A program made the translations under genes and the position numbers. Source: Desulfovibrio aminophilus DSM 12254 (GTDB taxonomy: Bacteria > Desulfobacterota > Desulfovibrionia > Desulfovibrionales > Desulfovibrionaceae). Taken from it: a stretch of DNA of 64,000 bases. The DNA is taken from positions 186,001 to 250,000 of the forward strand of contig NZ_AUMA01000008.1 of assembly GCF_000422565.1 (NCBI RefSeq), read 5' to 3'. Shown piece by piece: positions 60,875-64,000 of this stretch. The notes under the pieces were generated by a model. The model saw nothing but the letters and a program-made list of their open reading frames with translations, was not told the origin of the DNA and did no database searches. The first letter of the stretch is position 1. Each line of letters starts with the position of its first letter.

Positions 60875-61859
60875 CTCCCGACCCTCTGCTGACCACGATG
60901 CGACCCTCGTCTTCCAGGCGGCGCACGGTCTTGACGATGTTCTGCTGCGCGCCCTCCACCTCGGAGAGCTTCACCGGGCCCATGATCTCCAGGTCTTCGC
61001 GGATCATCGCCCCGGCGCGTTCGGAGAGGTTCTTGAGGAACTTCTCCTTGAGATCGTCGGAGGCGCCCTTGAGGGCCGTGGTCAGATCCTCGTTGGAGAT
61101 CTCCTTGAGCAGTTCGCGGATGCCGCGATCGTCCAGGGCCTTGATGTCCTCGAACACGAACATGAGGTTGCGGATGTCCTCGGCCATCTGCGAGGACTCC
61201 TCCTCGATTTCGGAGAGCACTTCCTCTTCGGTGGCGCGGTCCACGGCGTTCAATATCTCGGCCACGGCCTGCACGCCGCCGACCTTCTTGCCTTCCTTGC
61301 CGCCCATGGCGATGAGCTGGCTCTGGAGAACCTTGTCCACCTCCATGAGCATTTCGGCGGCCACGGACTCCAGCTTGGCCAGGCGCATGAGCACCTCGGC
61401 GCGCACGCCGGCGGGCAGGTTGGAGAGCAGTTCCGCAGCCTGGTCCGGGTGCAGGTGGCCCAGGATCAGGGCCAGGGTCTGGGGATGCTCGTTGCGCAGT
61501 ATCTGCGCCAGGATGCGCGGGCTCACGTTGCCCAGCTCCTGGAACGGCGTGGGGCCGGTGTCGATCTCCAGGGAGTCCATGATGTATTTGGCGGTTTCGG
61601 GGTCCAGGGCCTTGGCCAGCAGGCGCTTCACCTGGTCCGGGCCGCCCACCAGGAGTTCCGCTCCGTAGGCCAGGCTCTCGTTGTACTCCTTGAGCACTTC
61701 CAGCACCTGCTCCTTGGGCACGGAATCGATGTCCAGCATGGCCTTGGAGATGGCCGCGATCTCGGCCCGCTCCAGGCGCTTGAAGACGTCGGCGGTGAAC
61801 TTCTCGCCCAGGGCCAGGAGTACGATGGCCGTTTTCTGGGGACCGGTGAAGCCGCTCAC
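60861..61859 (-). CDS. fliG: flagellar motor switch protein FliG
   Basis: Protein of 332 residues. N-terminal FliF-binding domain (TGPQKTAIVLLALGEK), the middle-domain EHPQTLALILGHLHPDQAA motif near 125, and the C-terminal charged torque helix region (IRNLMFVFEDIKALDDRGIRELL). It forms the rotor ring that interacts with MotA and carries CheY-dependent switching with FliM. It starts one base after the fliF stop and overlaps fliH. Confidence 0.98.
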   Translation of the reverse strand: MSGFTGPQKTAIVLLALGEKFTADVFKRLERAEIAAISKAMLDIDSVPKEQVLEVLKEYNESLAYGAELLVGGPDQVKRLLAKALDPETAKYIMDSLEIDTGPTPFQELGNVSPRILAQILRNEHPQTLALILGHLHPDQAAELLSNLPAGVRAEVLMRLAKLESVAAEMLMEVDKVLQSQLIAMGGKEGKKVGGVQAVAEILNAVDRATEEEVLSEIEEESSQMAEDIRNLMFVFEDIKALDDRGIRELLKEISNEDLTTALKGASDDLKEKFLKNLSERAGAMIREDLEIMGPVKLSEVEGAQQNIVKTVRRLEDEGRIVVSRGSGDVFV

Positions 61860-61860
61860 G

Positions 61861-63450
61861 CTATGCCTCCTGCTTGATCCAGACCTTGAGGAGTCTCACG
61901 GCCTGCTCCATGTTCTGTTCGGAGAGTTGGAGGGCCTGGGCCTTGATGTTCTCCAGCTTTCGCGCCGCGTCGAGGGCCTCCTCGTCCATCTCGCCCTCTT
62001 CGATGGCCAGCCGTTCCATGCCGGGCAGGCCCGCCACCTCGGAGATTTCCTGTTCGGCCACCCGCGGCCGGATGAGGGCCATGATCACGGGCCGGACCAC
62101 CAGGATGAGGAAGAGGAAGATCAGCAGGCCGTTGAGGAAGGGCTTGCCCAGCCGCTGGGCGTATTCCAGCATGGTCCGCATGAGCGTCTGGCCGTCTTCC
62201 AGTTCCGGCGCGCCGAAGGAGATGTTGGAGACCTCCACCGCGTCGCCGCGGTTCCTGTCGAAGCCCACGGCCGAGCGGACGAGGTTCTGGATGCGCTGCA
62301 TCTCCTCGGCCGAGCGGGGCGTGTAGGCCATCTGGCCCTGGGCGTCCTTGGCGTACGTGCCGTCGACGATAACAGCCACGCTCAGGCGCTGCAACTCTCC
62401 CACGGGGGAGACGATGCTCTGCTCTTCCTTGTTGATTTCGTAGTTGGTCGTCCGGGCCTCGCGGGTGGAGTCCTGGGTGGACTGGGTTCCGGCGAAGCCG
62501 TCGCCCCGGAAGTTGGCCTCGGGCGCGCCGCCGTCGATGGCCGCGCGCCCCTGGGTGGTCTCCTCGCTGCGGTTTTCGGAGCGGACCACTGTGGCGTTGG
62601 GATCGTACATCTCCTTGCGGATGGTCTTCTGGCTGAAATCCAGGTCCGCGTTGACGCGGGCGATGACCTTCTGGGGGCCGACCACGGGCATGAGGAGTTC
62701 CTCGATGCGCCGCTCCAGCTTGCGCTCCATCTGGGCCTTGTAGTCCAGTTGCGTGGTGGACAGCCCGGGCGTGCTCTCGTCCTCGGGGATGTACAGGGGC
62801 TGTCCGTTCATGTCCGTGATGGTGATGCGCTTCTTGTCCAGACCTTCGACGGACATGCTGACGAGGTTGACGATGCCCTGGATCTGCTTGGCTTCCAGGG
62901 TTCCCTTGTCCTTGAGTTTGAGGACGACCGAGGCCGAGGGCGGCAGCTGGTCCTCGATGAACAGGCTCTTGTGCGGCATGACCAGGTGCACGCGGGCCTT
63001 CTCCACCTGGGGAAACTCGCTGATGGTGCGCGACAGCTCACCCTGCAGGGCGCGCTGGTAGTTGATCTGCTGGACGAAGTCGGTCTGGCCGATCTTCAGG
63101 TCGTCGAAAATTTCGAAGCCGATGCCCTGGCCGTGCAGGTTGCCCTCGCCGGCGATCTTCAGGCGCAGGTCGTAGACCCGATCGGCCGGGACCAGGATGG
63201 TCTGGCCGTTGTCCTGGAGCTGATACTTGTCCTTGCCGGCCTTGAGCATCTCCACGATCTTGGCCGCGTCCTCCGGATAGAGCTTGGAGTAGAGCACGCG
63301 GTAATCCGGCTTGTTCAGCCAGTAGATCATGAGCACGAAGGCGACGGTGACGGAGAGCGCCAGACCCAGTAGCAGGATGCGCTGCGACATGGTGCGGTCG
63401 GCCCAGTAGGAGGTCACTTTTTGGAAGTACTGCTTGATGGCGGGGGGCAT
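61861..63450 (-). CDS. fliF: flagellar MS-ring protein FliF
   Basis: Protein of 529 residues. Membrane helices at about 25-45 (ILLLGLALSVTVAFVLMIYW) and 445-465 (FLNGLLIFLFLILVVRPVIM) flank the periplasmic ring-building motifs (RVLYSKLYPEDAAKIVEMLKA; YQRALQGELSRTI; ARVHLVMPHKSLF). The C-terminal tail binds FliG. It assembles the MS ring in the inner membrane that houses the export gate. Confidence 0.98.
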   Translation of the reverse strand: MPPAIKQYFQKVTSYWADRTMSQRILLLGLALSVTVAFVLMIYWLNKPDYRVLYSKLYPEDAAKIVEMLKAGKDKYQLQDNGQTILVPADRVYDLRLKIAGEGNLHGQGIGFEIFDDLKIGQTDFVQQINYQRALQGELSRTISEFPQVEKARVHLVMPHKSLFIEDQLPPSASVVLKLKDKGTLEAKQIQGIVNLVSMSVEGLDKKRITITDMNGQPLYIPEDESTPGLSTTQLDYKAQMERKLERRIEELLMPVVGPQKVIARVNADLDFSQKTIRKEMYDPNATVVRSENRSEETTQGRAAIDGGAPEANFRGDGFAGTQSTQDSTREARTTNYEINKEEQSIVSPVGELQRLSVAVIVDGTYAKDAQGQMAYTPRSAEEMQRIQNLVRSAVGFDRNRGDAVEVSNISFGAPELEDGQTLMRTMLEYAQRLGKPFLNGLLIFLFLILVVRPVIMALIRPRVAEQEISEVAGLPGMERLAIEEGEMDEEALDAARKLENIKAQALQLSEQNMEQAVRLLKVWIKQEA

Positions 63451-63505
63451 GTCTCGGACTCCTCGTTTCCGTCTGTTCCGCTCGTTGCGCGCCGGTTCTC
63501 AGTTC

Positions 63506-63832
63506 CTAGAAGGAAATCCGCATGAGGTCCTGATAGGCCGAGAGCACCTTGCTGCGCACGGCGCCGGTCAAGCTCATGGCCACTCCCGCCTTCTGGAGGC
63601 TGATCATGAGTTCATGGACGTTCTCGCTCTTGCCGGAGGCGAAGGCCGTGATCTGGGCGCTCTTCTCGGCCTCCATCTCATTGACTTCCTTGAGCGAATT
63701 CTGGAGAGCGTCCAGGAATCCGCCGTTCTTGGGCTGGTTCTTGGCCAACCCCTGGGAGACCTTGCCCTCAATGGCGGTCTGGCGGCCGATGGCCTTCTGG
63801 TACGCCTGGATGCCGTATGCGCTGCCGATCAT
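63506..63832 (-). CDS. fliE: flagellar hook-basal body protein FliE
   Basis: Protein of 108 residues. The C-terminus VHELMISLQKAGVAMSLTGAVRSKVLSAYQDLMRISF is condensed here to its key parts: the MISLQKA motif, then the conserved VRSKVL and YQDLMR. FliE links the MS ring to the rod. It lies between flgC and fliF, 55 bases before fliF, in the expected order. Confidence 0.95.
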   Translation of the reverse strand: MIGSAYGIQAYQKAIGRQTAIEGKVSQGLAKNQPKNGGFLDALQNSLKEVNEMEAEKSAQITAFASGKSENVHELMISLQKAGVAMSLTGAVRSKVLSAYQDLMRISF

Positions 63833-63853
63833 GATGGTTCGTCTCCCTCGGGT

Positions 63854-64000
63854 TAGCCGCGGCCGATGGCCAGGGCCTTGTTGAACATGCTCTTCACGTC
63901 CTGGATGGACTGGGCGTTGGCCTCGTAGGAACGCATGGCCGTGATCATGTTGGTCATTTCCTCGACCACGTTGATGTCCGGGTAGGCCACGTAGCCCTGT
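63854..64000 (-). CDS. flgC: flagellar basal-body rod protein FlgC, C-terminal part
   Basis: Only the last ~48 residues lie in the window; the gene runs off the right edge. The visible end YVAYPDINVVEEM, then ITAMRSYEANAQ and MFNKALAIGRG, is the conserved FlgC C-terminus that packs into the rod D0 domain. It is upstream of fliE on the same strand, 21 bases apart, as usual for flgB-flgC-fliE operons. Confidence 0.9.

Noticed and set aside
63854-64000. Possible one-base frame slip in the flgC remnant
   Set aside because: Counting from the two ends of the fragment differs by one base in my hand count; too close to the edge to claim a frameshift.

Overview
The window is GC-rich, gene-dense bacterial chromosome. 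It looks like a Desulfovibrio-type sulfate reducer (Desulfovibrionales). This is inferred from a 7Fe-type ferredoxin closely resembling Desulfovibrio africanus ferredoxin III, a tungsten-type aldehyde:ferredoxin oxidoreductase, several Mo/Fe-S redox modules, a MoeA fused to a periplasmic-binding-protein-like domain, a 'two-CW' sensor kinase and the flgC-fliE-fliF-fliG-fliH-fliI flagellar order. No insertion sequence, phage gene or CRISPR array was seen.

Left third (1-23 kb). An Nramp-type metal transporter (cut by the edge) converges on an operon of AOR, class II aldolase and YheT-type hydrolase. Then come a TPR protein, an EamA-like exporter, a DUF401 permease with a ferredoxin-like membrane-associated protein, DUF202, TypA/BipA, an RlpA-SPOR lipoprotein and an EAL-HDOD protein. 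From 22.8 down to 14.4 kb a leftward operon encodes two large PAS histidine kinases with closely similar catalytic cores, a solute-binding protein, a response regulator and a REC-HD-GYP protein. This would be a phosphorelay ending in c-di-GMP hydrolysis.

Middle (23-45 kb). tRNA-Leu(CAG) and citrate synthase are followed by a sigma54 activator with a Cys-bearing PAS domain. It faces, across a sigma54 promoter and a repeat cluster, a Tat-exported Fe-S protein with a small membrane partner. MoeA-PBP, an M29 aminopeptidase, ferredoxin III and a four-gene operon of little-known proteins (YkgJ-like, unknown, TPR, HEAT) follow. tRNA-Val(GAC) has an odd anticodon loop. Then comes the translation block thrS-infC-rpmI-rplT-pheS-pheT, in which infC appears to start with ATA, followed by a MerR regulator and an AsmA protein.

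Right third (44-64 kb). A DUF2325 gene under two Fur-box-like sites stands beside an FmdE/molybdopterin-binding fusion and a cytoplasmic molybdopterin oxidoreductase. Divergent from these are an Fe-S partner and a TauE/SafE exporter. Next is a tight operon (51.2-58.7 kb): membrane protein, PhnD-like binding protein, two-CW sensor kinase, lone receiver, a PEP-synthase-like protein without a PEP barrel, and a dual-specificity phosphatase fused to a YkgJ-like Cys domain. This operon is the best candidate here for an undescribed signalling system. The window ends in the leftward flagellar basal-body operon, with flgC cut by the right edge.
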